From Dethiobacter sp. (GTDB lineage Bacteria > Bacillota > Dethiobacteria > Dethiobacterales > Dethiobacteraceae), in contig JAGXRN010000054.1 in NCBI GenBank assembly GCA_018335875.1, positions 62,001-126,000 of the forward strand: DNA of 64,000 bases, written 5' to 3'. The position numbers and the translations under genes are program-made. This document shows, in pieces, positions 15,870 to 24,012 of this stretch. Every line of letters begins with the position of its first letter. Within the stretch, counting starts at the first letter, position 1. Below the pieces are notes generated by a model, which saw nothing but the letters and a program-made list of their open reading frames with translations, ran no database searches and had not been told where the DNA came from.

Positions 15870-15885
15870 TATTCAAATATCTGTC

Positions 15886-15911
15886 AAAGCCCGGTAGAGC
15901 CGGGCTTTTTC
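15886..15911. terminator. Bidirectional terminator between TrkA_C gene and btuD
   Basis: Perfect 9-bp arms AAAGCCCGG (15886-15894) and CCGGGCTTT (15900-15908), a 5-base loop and flanking T-run. It serves the convergent plus-strand TrkA_C gene and minus-strand btuD. Confidence 0.85.
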
Positions 15912-15912
15912 T

Positions 15913-16689
15913 TTATAACGGTAAAAGCGAGACAGTGGGCGTCCCCAACACAGGGTGTGGCGTAACAAGCACCCTTGTGCGGTAAACCTGACCCACATTG
16001 TGCGCTGTGAGTACATCGGACGGCTTTCCTGCAGCAAACACCCTGCCCGCCTCCAGCAAATAGAGCAGATTGCAGTAGTAGGCTGCCAGGTTCAGGTCAT
16101 GCAGCACAGCCACCACAGTCATGCCTTCGGCAGAGTTGAGGCGCCTGACAAGGTCGAGAATCTCCTGCTGGTAGCCGATATCAAGATGCGAAGTAGGCTC
16201 GTCCAGGAGCAGCACTTTTGGCTGCTGGGCCAGGGCGCGCGCTATCACCACCCTCTGGCGCTCGCCACCGCTCAGTTCAGCAACAACGCGGTTCTTAAGA
16301 TGCAGGCAGCCTGTCATCTCCAGGGCGCCGCGGACAATTTCCCGGTCCCTTGCGCTCTCAGACTGAAAGCGGCCAAGATACGGCGCTCGCCCCATTGTTA
16401 CCACTTCTTCCACTGTAAACAGGTAACCGGCGTCGCCATCCTGGGAGACCACCGCCATTTGCCTGGCCAGCTCTTTTTGCGTGATAACAGCCATGTCGCG
16501 GCCGCCAAGAAATATTGTGCCGCGTTCAGGTTTGGCCGCCTTGCTTAAAAGCCGCAGCAATGTTGTTTTGCCGCTGCCGTTGGGGCCGATTAACCCTGTA
16601 AAAGAGCCCTCGGGGATATGCAGCGAAAGGCCACGCAGGACTCTTTGTGCCCCGTAAGAGAAATCCACGTCAGAAACTCTTATCTCCAT
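15913..16689 (-). CDS. btuD: Cobalamin (FecE/BtuD-type) ABC transporter ATP-binding protein
   Basis: About 258 residues. Walker A GPNGSGKTTLLR, ABC signature LSGGERQRV, Walker B KVLLLDEPTSHLD and the switch histidine (AVLHDLNL) are all present, in the arrangement of the iron-siderophore/B12/heme importer family. I chose ATG 16689, six bases after GAGG. It is the last gene of a three-gene unit preceded by a cobalamin riboswitch, which argues that the cargo is a corrinoid rather than iron. Confidence 0.92.
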   Translation of the reverse strand: MEIRVSDVDFSYGAQRVLRGLSLHIPEGSFTGLIGPNGSGKTTLLRLLSKAAKPERGTIFLGGRDMAVITQKELARQMAVVSQDGDAGYLFTVEEVVTMGRAPYLGRFQSESARDREIVRGALEMTGCLHLKNRVVAELSGGERQRVVIARALAQQPKVLLLDEPTSHLDIGYQQEILDLVRRLNSAEGMTVVAVLHDLNLAAYYCNLLYLLEAGRVFAAGKPSDVLTAHNVGQVYRTRVLVTPHPVLGTPTVSLLPL

Positions 16690-16709
16690 CATAAACCTCA
16701 CAAATCCGC

Positions 16710-17756
16710 TTAAAAACGGATGTCCCGTTTTTTCTTACGCAGAAGGTAGATAAAAAAAGGCGCGCCGACAAAAGCAGTGATAATTCCCACAGGAACCTCC
16801 TGGGGCGCCATCACCGTCCTTGCCACAACGTCCGCCCAAATCAGAAAGATAGCACCCACCACCGCCGATGCAGGAAGCAGCACACGGTGGTCGGGCCCGC
16901 TCACAATACGTACGGCATGGGGGATTATCAGCCCCACGAAGCCGATCATGCCGCTCACTGAGACAGCAGACGCAGTCACAAGCGAGGCAGTCACAAGCAA
17001 TATTTTTTTTGTCCTTTCCACACTGACACCCAGGTTGTGCGCCGCTTCTTCCCCTAACAGCATAATGTTGAGCTCGCGGGCAAACGAGTAAAGGACAAGG
17101 CCGCCAAGCACCAGGTATGGAATCACAAACCACAGGTGCTGCCAGGAACGCATCGTCAGGCCGCCTGACAGCCAGAAAAAGATACCCTGCATATTTTGCC
17201 CGGCAAGCACCATGGTCATGGAAATTACAGCCGACAGAAAGCTTGATACCACCACCCCGGACAACAGCAGCGTCACTACCGGCACAGTGGCGCCTATTTT
17301 CGCCAGGTTGTAGACAAAAAACATGGCCAGCACAGCCCCCACAAAGGCAAAGAGCGGGATCATGTGGGGCAGGTTGAGCCCGACCAACTGCCGCAAAAGC
17401 AGTGCCAGGGTGGCTCCTGCGGCGGCGCCGCTGGACACGCCTATGGTAAAGGGGTCGGCCAAAGGGTTGCGCAGCAGGCCCTGGAAGGTGACACCTGCCA
17501 AAGCAAGCGACGAGCCTACCAGCGCCCCAAGCAATACACGGGGCAGGCGCAGGTTCCAGATTATACTCACAGTACCGCGCGGGATACCGGCAAGGCGGCC
17601 CGGGTCCCGGGAAAACACAGTCCTGGCCAGGACTATGCGGACAGTATCAAGAGGCGGCACAGCCACGGCTCCCATAGCCGTGGCCAGTACCACCGAAACA
17701 ACAAGTGCCGGGAGCAGAAAAATATAAAAGAGGCGCCTTTTGCTTTTTTTCATCAC
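16710..17756 (-). CDS. btuC: Cobalamin (FecCD/BtuC-type) ABC transporter permease
   Basis: 348 residues with about nine or ten hydrophobic helices. Conserved FecCD segments are LRLPRVLLGALVGSSLALAG, FQGLLRNPLADPFTIGVSSGAA and GFVGLIIPHAVR (the coupling region that contacts the ATPase). The start overlaps the stop of the binding-protein gene (TAGTG), indicating tight translational coupling. It imports corrinoids together with BtuF and BtuD, an assignment based on the riboswitch. Confidence 0.92.
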   Translation of the reverse strand: MMKKSKRRLFYIFLLPALVVSVVLATAMGAVAVPPLDTVRIVLARTVFSRDPGRLAGIPRGTVSIIWNLRLPRVLLGALVGSSLALAGVTFQGLLRNPLADPFTIGVSSGAAAGATLALLLRQLVGLNLPHMIPLFAFVGAVLAMFFVYNLAKIGATVPVVTLLLSGVVVSSFLSAVISMTMVLAGQNMQGIFFWLSGGLTMRSWQHLWFVIPYLVLGGLVLYSFARELNIMLLGEEAAHNLGVSVERTKKILLVTASLVTASAVSVSGMIGFVGLIIPHAVRIVSGPDHRVLLPASAVVGAIFLIWADVVARTVMAPQEVPVGIITAFVGAPFFIYLLRKKKRDIRF

Positions 17757-18673
17757 TACTGGTGAATAGCCCGGTAAAGCTCTTCAAGTCCCAGTATCAC
17801 CCTCGGTCCGGGCCGTGAAACAAGATCATCCTCAACATCAAAGACCCTGCCGTTTTTGACCGCGGAGAGTTCCTTCCAGGCGGGCTTGGCCAGAACCTGC
17901 CCGCTCATGGAGAAAGTGCAGATTATAATATCGGGATCTAACTCAAACAGCACTTCCTCGGAAAGCATCAGGTATCCCACGCCCTGCCCGGAGGCCGCAT
18001 TTACTGCACCGGCGGCTTCAATCAACTCCGACAGGTATTCACCGTCGCCAACGGTAAAAAGATAATCCAGGTCAAGAAGTATAAAAGCACTGGGCCGGCT
18101 AACCTGACCGGCAGCGGCCACGCGGGCAGCAAATTCTTTGCGCTGCATTTGCAGGCCTGACACCAGGTTCTTACCGTTGACATCCACGTTTGCCATGGCG
18201 GCAATTCTTGTGATTACATCCTCTATCTCATCTATTGTCTTGGGGTCATAAACGAGCACATTAATCCCGTTTTGCTCCAGGAGCGCTACCGCTTCCTGCA
18301 GAACTGAGCCCCTTGGTGAAACTACCACATCCGGCGCCAATGCAATCATCTTCTCTACATTTGGCGTGAAGGCATTGCCGATTTTTTCAATCTCCAGTGC
18401 CTGCAGCGGATAATTGCAGAAATCACTCACACCGACAACCCGGTCCCCCAGCCCCAGGGCAAAAAGCATCTCTGTCAGGTTGGGCGCTAAAGAGACAAAA
18501 CGCATCGGCTCAGTGTCAATTACCACCGTCCGGCCATCATCATCCACCACAATCATCGGGTAGGGGCCTGTCACCTCCTGAGGCGGCGCGTCACTCTTTG
18601 ACACACCGGCACAGCCGGCAGCCAAAACCAGCAGTAAAGATGCCAATACCAGGATAACTACACTTTTTTTCAT
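17756..18673 (-). CDS. btuF: Cobalamin ABC transporter substrate-binding lipoprotein
   Basis: About 305 residues from ATG 18673, which has GGAGGG upstream; longer starts in this frame would precede the signal peptide. A lipoprotein signal (VLASLLLVLAAGC) is followed by a type III (BtuF/FhuD-like) binding fold with RFVSLAPNLTEMLFALG, VVGVSDFCNYP, and the connecting helix region (EAVALLEQNGINVLVY). It would capture corrinoid outside the membrane. First gene of btuFCD, controlled by the riboswitch and terminator immediately upstream. Confidence 0.92.
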   Translation of the reverse strand: MKKSVVILVLASLLLVLAAGCAGVSKSDAPPQEVTGPYPMIVVDDDGRTVVIDTEPMRFVSLAPNLTEMLFALGLGDRVVGVSDFCNYPLQALEIEKIGNAFTPNVEKMIALAPDVVVSPRGSVLQEAVALLEQNGINVLVYDPKTIDEIEDVITRIAAMANVDVNGKNLVSGLQMQRKEFAARVAAAGQVSRPSAFILLDLDYLFTVGDGEYLSELIEAAGAVNAASGQGVGYLMLSEEVLFELDPDIIICTFSMSGQVLAKPAWKELSAVKNGRVFDVEDDLVSRPGPRVILGLEELYRAIHQ

Positions 18674-18694
18674 CTTTCTCCCTCCAGTTTTAAA

Positions 18695-18726
18695 ATAAAA
18701 AATTCTCAGCGCCCGGAGCCTGAGAA
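18695..18726 (-). terminator. Riboswitch-controlled terminator before btuF
   Basis: Minus-strand hairpin with arms TTCTCAG/CTGAGAA (18720-18726 and 18703-18709), followed by TTTTTTATTTT. It sits between the cobalamin aptamer and the btuF ribosome site, where an expression platform is expected. Confidence 0.75.
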
Positions 18727-18774
18727 AGTACAAAAACACAGCACTTCCCTTTCACTCGAGGGCATAGTACCAAA

Positions 18775-18925
18775 ATGGCAACAGGCAGGTTTCCTGGCTC
18801 CCGGTCATTATCCGACGCGCCTTCCTCCCACAGGAGTGGCTCAGTGCGGCTGGATTCCCGGTTACAGTGGCGGGACCGCTCAGGTATTGCACCTGATTCC
18901 CTTTTACCCCTAACGGGCACCTGTT
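18775..18925 (-). ncRNA. Cobalamin (B12) riboswitch
   Basis: Read on the minus strand, the region contains the conserved B12-element core: GGGAATCAGGTGCAATACC, the GCGGTCCCGCCACTGT segment, GGGAGGAAGGCG, and the 3' B12-box AGCCAGGAAACCTGCCTGT. The order and spacing match the aptamer. It lies between a promoter (18947-18975) and a terminator hairpin upstream of btuF. Binding of adenosylcobalamin or a related corrinoid would be expected to favour termination and shut off B12 import. Confidence 0.95.
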
Positions 18926-18946
18926 ACCTGATATTAAACTGTCTAT

Positions 18947-18975
18947 ATATTACCAAAGCAGGCGTAAAAATGCAA
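18947..18975 (-). promoter_or_regulatory. SigA-type promoter of the B12 riboswitch-btuFCD operon
   Basis: Minus strand: -35 TTGCAT (18970-18975), a 17-base spacer and -10 TAATAT (18947-18952), about 25 bases before the aptamer. Confidence 0.65.
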
Positions 18976-18998
18976 CGGCTACTTTTTAGACTCTCTTT

Positions 18999-19178
18999 TT
19001 ACTGACCATGATGTGGCAGGGCCGGCCCCGCCTGCCGCACATTCTCGGACACTTCTTTAAACCTTGTAAAATTTTGGGCAAAGGATGCTGCCAGTTCCCC
19101 CGCTTTCAGGTCGTACTGTTTCTGATCGGGCCAGGTACGTCGCGGGTCAAGCAACTTCCACCGGGTATGCTGCCCCTG
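18999..19178 (-). pseudogene. C-terminal remnant of phosphoenolpyruvate carboxykinase (ATP)
   Basis: Immediately after the rluB stop, an open frame without a start encodes about 59 residues ending at a TAA at 18999-19001: LLDPRRTWPDQKQYDLKA, ELAASFAQNFTRFKEVSE and VRQAGP. This is the conserved C-terminus of ATP-dependent PckA. The other roughly 470 residues are absent, so this is a deletion scar placing the end of pckA next to rluB. It cannot be expressed from its own start. The identification is by recalled family sequence. Confidence 0.75.
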
Positions 19179-19182
19179 ATTC

Positions 19183-19986
19183 TTATTTATTTAATATCCT
19201 CTTTTTTTGTCGCTTTCGGGACAGTGCCGGGACAGGGAGCTCTTCCCCTGTCTTGCCCTTGTCTTTGTCAGTTGTTCCGGTTGTACGGCGCAGTTCATCT
19301 GCTTCACGGGCTGACAGGCGGCGCCACTGGCCGCTGCGCAGTCCGACAAGTGTCAGCGGCCCCAAACGGACCCGTTTCAGGCTTACCACCGTATGTCCCA
19401 CAGCCTCCAGCATGCGCCTGACCTGCCTGTTGCGTCCTTCCCTGATGGTGAGGGCTACCACAGACGTAGGGCGCCCTCCTTTTACCAGCCTGGCTTTTGC
19501 CGGTGCAGTCATACCGTCTTCCAGTTCCACCCCGCGCTCCAGTTGTGATAAAACCTGTGCCGTAGGCAACCCCTGCACACGGGCCAGGTATTCTTTTTCA
19601 GTACCGCAGGGCGGGTGTGTCAGTCGAAATGCAAGCTCACCGTCGTTAGTCAGCAAAAGCAGCCCGCTTGTATCCATGTCCAGGCGGCCTACTGGATAAA
19701 CACGCGCATTGGCATCCTTTACAAGTTCAATTACTGTGGGCCTGCCGAAGGGGTCATCCCGTGTAGTCAGGTAGCCTGCCGGTTTGTAAAGAAGCAGGTA
19801 TTCCTTTTTTTGCTGCGGCCTGACAGGACGGTTGTCAACCTGCACCTTGTCGTGCAGCGGGTCCACAATCAACCCCATTTCTGTAACTGTGTTGCCGTTT
19901 ACTTTAACCCTGCCCTCTTTGATCATTGTTTCCGCCGCGCGCCGTGAACTGACTCCGGCGCCGGACAGGAATTTCTGCAGTCTCAT
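19183..19986 (-). CDS. rluB: 23S rRNA pseudouridine synthase (RluB/RsuA family)
   Basis: 267 residues. An N-terminal S4 RNA-binding domain (MRLQKFLSGAGVSSRRAAETMIKEGRVKVNG, residues about 1-45) is followed by the RsuA/RluB catalytic domain with the aspartate motif PVGRLDMDTSGLLLLTNDG, then EGRNRQVRRMLEAVGH. In Firmicutes this gene normally follows spmB; here about 2.8 kb of other material separates them. The C-terminus has a lysine-rich tail. It modifies a uridine in large-subunit rRNA. Confidence 0.93.
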   Translation of the reverse strand: MRLQKFLSGAGVSSRRAAETMIKEGRVKVNGNTVTEMGLIVDPLHDKVQVDNRPVRPQQKKEYLLLYKPAGYLTTRDDPFGRPTVIELVKDANARVYPVGRLDMDTSGLLLLTNDGELAFRLTHPPCGTEKEYLARVQGLPTAQVLSQLERGVELEDGMTAPAKARLVKGGRPTSVVALTIREGRNRQVRRMLEAVGHTVVSLKRVRLGPLTLVGLRSGQWRRLSAREADELRRTTGTTDKDKGKTGEELPVPALSRKRQKKRILNK

Positions 19987-20045
19987 GGTTTTTCCCTCTC
20001 ATTTGCGGCCCGGGCTGCGCCGTCATTTTGTAATAATAAGTTGTC

Positions 20046-20470
20046 CTAAGGCCGCAAAAGGTATGCCACCGCCAGCCCCAGATAATTGCCAAGTGCATAA
20101 CCAACCATCGCCGTGGTCAACCCTGAGACCAGTACTTCACGGTTTTTCAGGACTCCCGCGATGGGCGCAATGAACGCCGGCCCGTAAATGCCGGCAGTGG
20201 ACGTGATTATTACAGTGTCAGTGTCAATGCGGAACACAGCTGCCAGGGCAAAATGGAGAATAACCGCCCCTGTCATCACCACCGCTGTATATAAAAACAG
20301 CTGTGGCGATGCAGTTACCATAGGGCCAAAGTTAACAGTGGAACCTATGGCCAGGGAAAATACCAGCAGCAGGTAATGGCCAGACTCGTAGGAGCCCGGC
20401 AGGCTGCGGATTTTTTTATTAAAAGAAGCTGCCAGGCCCAGTGTGGTAAAAGCCGTTGCAGTGAAAAAAC
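20046..20470 (-). pseudogene. C-terminal fragment of a DUF819-type membrane protein
   Basis: About 140 residues with four or five hydrophobic segments, resembling the last third of DUF819 proteins (YLLLVFSLAIGSTVNF, FRIDTDTVIITSTAGIYGPAFIAPIAG, LVSGLTTAMVGYALGNYLGL). The family is normally near 380-400 residues, so the N-terminal part is missing. Its 5' end runs directly into a fragment of an unrelated gene (20460-20646) in another frame, showing a deletion junction. Expression from the in-frame ATG at 20483 is conceivable but a functional carrier is unlikely. Confidence 0.7.
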
Positions 20471-20646
20471 ATTTTATAGGCATCTCTTAGCACTTCATCG
20501 ATTTCCTCACCGGCATAGTAAACCAGGCTCCACGTCCTGCCGTCTTTCCAGTTGGCGTCCTGCTCCCGCAGTGATCCCATCTTTGCCAGCAGTTCTTCCC
20601 TGGCCGTACCGTTGGCCGGAAGTTTCACCTGCCCTGTTGACATCAA
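20460..20646 (-). pseudogene. N-terminal fragment of a PLP-dependent group II decarboxylase
   Basis: The first roughly 62 residues resemble the start of pyridoxal-dependent decarboxylases related to glutamate decarboxylase and sphingosine-phosphate lyase: LPANGTAREELLAKMGSL, DGRTWSLVYYAGEEIDEVL and DAYKMFF. Past about 20465 the match ends and the same DNA continues as the DUF819 fragment in a different frame. The lysine-containing catalytic core is gone. It is a relic of a gene whose remainder was deleted together with the 5' end of the neighbour. Confidence 0.7.
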
Positions 20647-20727
20647 ACTACCCCCCTCACGTCAGATGTGCTGCCTCTGTTTAAATCTATCTATTCCAAC
20701 CAATTAGGTAAATTCCTGCTATCCACT

Positions 20728-20756
20728 GAAAAAATAGGCAGGGATTTCTCCCTGCC
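20728..20756 (-). terminator. Terminator after the FAD-dependent oxidoreductase
   Basis: Perfect 8-bp arms GGCAGGGA (20737-20744) and TCCCTGCC (20749-20756) with a 4-base loop; the minus strand continues into a T-run (20728-20734). Confidence 0.85.
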
Positions 20757-20785
20757 CCAGTTTGTTGAGAGCCCCAGGCCCGTGA

Positions 20786-22099
20786 TTAGCCATTAAACAC
20801 ACCTGAAAGTCCCGCCCTCTCCACCCTCGCCGCCGCCACTTCCCTGTCAACAGTATATAGGTCAAGGGATAACATACGCTCAAAGTATTCAGAACCGGAA
20901 AATGTAATCCTACGCACCTTCTCTTTCCTTTTGGCCTTGGCTGTGTTGGCGTAATCAATCAGATCCCCGCAGGCCAAAGTTACCGGTAAAACCAATAGTT
21001 CCCTGTCCGCTGCCAGTGCTGCAGCATTGTGCCCTGCCAGTGAACCTGTGATTATTGCTTCAGTATGGCCCACAATAAAACCGGCTTTCTCACCGGCGCA
21101 AAACAGGTTTTCCAGCCCCATCACTTTCAGTCTGTTGTCCCGCTGTGAAACAGCTGTATAGCGTATGGAATTGCCGATGCCCCCGGCATAAGGATCTTCA
21201 AAGCGCGCGTTTTCAAAACCCGGCGCCGTGCGCAGTTTCTCCAGCGGGAAAAAAGATGACATCAGCTTGGCGTGCCCGGTGTCGAGAATAATCAGATTTT
21301 CCCTGTAGGCAGGCAGATTATACTGCTGGCACGCTTTATATTCAAGCTCAGCGCCCCGCAATGCCGGCGGCAGGGGGATGACCAGTACCCCTTTTTCATC
21401 CAGTTCCATGCGCAGCAGCGGGCTTAGTGAATCCTTCAATATTTTGCAGGAACCGCTCATGGAGCCTGGGCGTCCATCGCCTCTTATGCCCATTAGCTCC
21501 AGCACGCCGGCTTTGGCGGCAATGCTCACCCGCGGGCCAAAAGCCGGGCAGCGGATAATGCACATCACACAGCCATTGCCAAAGCGGCTGCAGTTTGACT
21601 GCCCTCCCGCCGTCCCTGTGGCATCCACAAACGCTGAAGCTGCCACAGCATCGCCGTCAGCGGTTAGTACCTCAAGAATTCTGTCATCCTTCAGTGTGAC
21701 ATCAAGTCCCCGGGTACAAAATCTGATATTTACTCCTGCTTCAGTGAGAGTCTGCCTGACAAGCGGTTCAACCAGGGCCACATCATAAAGTGAGGCATGG
21801 TTGTGGCCGGGAAATGCAATATTTTGATGGCGGGCGGCACTGTCCATAACACTGAAAAGTTGGCTGCACCCAAGCGCCTCGGCTTCCAGAAGCGCCGTCA
21901 GGCGGCCGTTATTGCGGTATATCCCCCCGACCAGGCCGGTGCCAAGCAGCATATCAGACCGTTCCAGCAGCGTCACCCGGGCGCCCTGCCGTGCTGCAGC
22001 CAGTGCCGCCGCACAACCTGCCCAGCCACCGCCTATAACAATTACCCCTGCCACCTGGGTGACGCCCCCTCTGCTGTTTATAATTGCTTTATCGAGCAC
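20786..22099 (-). CDS. FAD-dependent oxidoreductase (uncharacterized)
   Basis: Up to 437 residues. The N-terminal Rossmann motif VIVIGGGWAGCAAALAAARQG identifies FAD binding, and the C-terminal LFCAGEKAGFIVGHTEAIITGSLAGHNAAA resembles the closing FAD loop of thioredoxin-reductase-like and GidA/TrmFO-like proteins. A mid-protein CVMCIIRCPAFGPR may be a redox or metal site. The listed start is GTG 22099; GTG 22054, just before the Rossmann motif, also fits and gives a more typical N-terminus. It is flanked by terminators on both sides, so it is monocistronic. Function unknown. It lies in the accessory block separating rluB from spmB. Confidence 0.8.
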   Translation of the reverse strand: MLDKAIINSRGGVTQVAGVIVIGGGWAGCAAALAAARQGARVTLLERSDMLLGTGLVGGIYRNNGRLTALLEAEALGCSQLFSVMDSAARHQNIAFPGHNHASLYDVALVEPLVRQTLTEAGVNIRFCTRGLDVTLKDDRILEVLTADGDAVAASAFVDATGTAGGQSNCSRFGNGCVMCIIRCPAFGPRVSIAAKAGVLELMGIRGDGRPGSMSGSCKILKDSLSPLLRMELDEKGVLVIPLPPALRGAELEYKACQQYNLPAYRENLIILDTGHAKLMSSFFPLEKLRTAPGFENARFEDPYAGGIGNSIRYTAVSQRDNRLKVMGLENLFCAGEKAGFIVGHTEAIITGSLAGHNAAALAADRELLVLPVTLACGDLIDYANTAKAKRKEKVRRITFSGSEYFERMLSLDLYTVDREVAAARVERAGLSGVFNG

Positions 22100-22227
22100 A
22101 GCTTCTTATCTATTATATTAGTATGCAGACTGAATGTTCACTGATTATCTATACGTACAGAGAATACCCGTATGAAGCTTTTAATGAGCCCTGCTGGTAA
22201 TGCAACAGTATATATAAAAGGATAATA

Positions 22228-22270
22228 CAAAAAAAAGAGACAGCAGTTCAGTTTGAACTCTGTCTCTTTG
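22228..22270 (-). terminator. Terminator after ridA
   Basis: Outer perfect 10-bp arms AAAGAGACAG (22234-22243) and CTGTCTCTTT (22260-22269), an inner AGTTCA/TGAACT stem, and an eight-T tract on the minus strand. Confidence 0.9.
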
Positions 22271-22294
22271 AATATTTTCTGTCGATGTCATACG

Positions 22295-22750
22295 TTAGTC
22301 TGCGATTTCCACTATCATTTCCACCTCGACCGCCGCGTCAATGGGGAGTGCTGCTGTGCCCACGGCGCTGCGGGCATGTCCCTCGCTAAAAAGCTGCCCC
22401 AGCAACTCGGAAGCCCCGTTTACCACTTTGGCCTGTGCTGTGAAATCAGGGGTGCTGTTGACAAAACCGGTTACTTTAATCACTTTTTTAACTTTGTTCA
22501 GGTCGCCAAGCAGTCCTTTGAGCGCGGCCAGTGCGTTAATGGCACATATTTTGGCCGCTTCATATCCTTCTTCAATACTTACATCGGCGCCAAGCTTTCC
22601 CTTGTAGCGAAGTTCCCCCGCCACCAGCGGTATCTGCCCCGAGGTAAATGCCTGGTTGCCTGCACGGACCGCAGGTATATATGCGCCAACCGGTGCCGCA
22701 GCTTCAGGCAGCTTTATGCCAAGCGTGTTGAGTTTTTCTTCGATATTCAT
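22295..22750 (-). CDS. RidA-family (YjgF/YER057c) protein
   Basis: About 151 residues from ATG 22750, seven bases after GGAGG (two upstream ATGs in frame precede or overlap the ribosome site). It is of the longer RidA subtype: GNQAFTSGQIPLVAG, AAKICAINALAALKG and the C-terminal RSAVGTAALPIDAAVEVEMIVEI are recognisable. Canonical RidA deaminates reactive enamine/imine intermediates released by PLP enzymes; the arginine in RSAVG fits the active site. It has its own terminator. It sits close to a PLP-decarboxylase remnant, a possible historical link but not evidence of function. Confidence 0.88.
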   Translation of the reverse strand: MNIEEKLNTLGIKLPEAAAPVGAYIPAVRAGNQAFTSGQIPLVAGELRYKGKLGADVSIEEGYEAAKICAINALAALKGLLGDLNKVKKVIKVTGFVNSTPDFTAQAKVVNGASELLGQLFSEGHARSAVGTAALPIDAAVEVEMIVEIAD

Positions 22751-22847
22751 ATACATTCCTCCAGTTTTTTTCACTATATATTAGTCTAGCCCAAAAAAAA
22801 AGAAATATCAAGATTAAATGGTATTGTCAGGAAGAATGAGTAATGAG

Positions 22848-23384
22848 TTAGCGGAAGATGAAATTGCATACTGTAATAGCCGCCAGGAAGCCTGCCATGT
22901 CGGCAATTAAACCAACGGCCAGGGCATGGCGGGTGCGCCTGATGCCGACGGCGCCAAAATACACTGTCAGTACAAAAAAGGTTGTATCGGTGCTGCCCTG
23001 CATGGTGGAGGCCATCCTGCCAAGCAGCGAGTCAGGCCCTTTAGATTGCAGTATTTCAGCGGTGATGCCAAGCGCTGCACTGCCTGACAGGGGACGCATG
23101 ATAGCCAGGGGCACCACTTCGCCTGGAATATTAAAAAGGGCAAGCACCGGTGTCAGGAAAGAAATAAAAAGGTCAAGCGCCCCTGAAGCGCGCAGGATGC
23201 CGATAGCCACAAGCATTCCCACCAGAAAAGGAATCAGCTTTACCGATGTGGCAAACCCTTCCTGCGCACCCGAGACAAAAGTGTCAAAAACATCTACTCT
23301 TTTTATAAAAGCATATATCAGCGCAAGGCCCAGAAAAGCCGGTATTACCCATTGTGCCAGAGTCCCTGTCAAAACCTGAAGCAC
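22848..23384 (-). CDS. spmB: Spore maturation protein B
   Basis: 178 residues with about five hydrophobic helices, of the nucleoside-recognition (Gate) domain type. Typical SpmB segments are LIPFLVGMLVAIGILRASGALD, PLAIMRPLSGSAALG and MQGSTDTTFFVLTVYFGAVGI. It acts with SpmA in spore-core dehydration. It lies 17 bases after spmA and follows dacB, as in Bacillus and Clostridia, so the three form one operon. Confidence 0.95.
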   Translation of the reverse strand: MLQVLTGTLAQWVIPAFLGLALIYAFIKRVDVFDTFVSGAQEGFATSVKLIPFLVGMLVAIGILRASGALDLFISFLTPVLALFNIPGEVVPLAIMRPLSGSAALGITAEILQSKGPDSLLGRMASTMQGSTDTTFFVLTVYFGAVGIRRTRHALAVGLIADMAGFLAAITVCNFIFR

Positions 23385-23401
23385 TGCCGCTCACCCCTTA
23401 T

Positions 23402-23983
23402 TCAAATTTTAGACAGCCGGCGGAGTATCCGGTCTGTAATAATAGCTACAGTTACTGCGCACAGCGTGGCCACAATGGTAGTACCTACTATTTCTGTGGG
23501 GTTGAGTGAACCTGTTGCCGCCCGCAGTGCTATGACAGTGGTAGGCACCAATGTGAGGCTGGAAGTGTTTACAGCCAGGAAAGTACACATCTCGTCGCTG
23601 GCAGTGGACGAGTTGTGATTGAGCTTTTGCAGTTCCTGCATCGCTTTCAGCCCAAAAGGTGTGGCCGCATTGCCCATGCCGAGCAAATTGGCGCTCATAT
23701 TCATTAGTATGGCATGCATGGCAGGGTGGTCTCTTGGCACCCTGGGGAAGAGAAAATTGACCAGCGGGCGCAAAACCCTGACAAACCAGTTTATCAGCCC
23801 GCTCTCTTCAATTAATTTCATCATGCCAAGCCAAAAAGTCATCACACTAACCAGTGAAAAAGCAATACTGACCGCTTTTTCAGCGGAAGAAAAAACGGCC
23901 GCTGTGACCGCTTCCACCCTGCCGGTCAGCGCCGCCACCACCAGGCCTGCAAACATCATCAGAAACCAAATCAGATTTACCAT
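23402..23983 (-). CDS. spmA: Spore maturation protein A
   Basis: 193 residues, membrane protein with a Gate/nucleoside-recognition fold. Conserved features are MTFWLGMMKLIEESGLINWFVR, MNMSANLLGMGNAATPFGLKAM and the NTSSLTLVPTTVIALR segment. It partners SpmB. It starts 29 bases after the dacB stop and is in the dacB-spmA-spmB sporulation operon. Confidence 0.96.
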   Translation of the reverse strand: MVNLIWFLMMFAGLVVAALTGRVEAVTAAVFSSAEKAVSIAFSLVSVMTFWLGMMKLIEESGLINWFVRVLRPLVNFLFPRVPRDHPAMHAILMNMSANLLGMGNAATPFGLKAMQELQKLNHNSSTASDEMCTFLAVNTSSLTLVPTTVIALRAATGSLNPTEIVGTTIVATLCAVTVAIITDRILRRLSKI

Positions 23984-24012
23984 TGCGCACCGCCCGCCTG
24001 TTAGTCTGGTTA

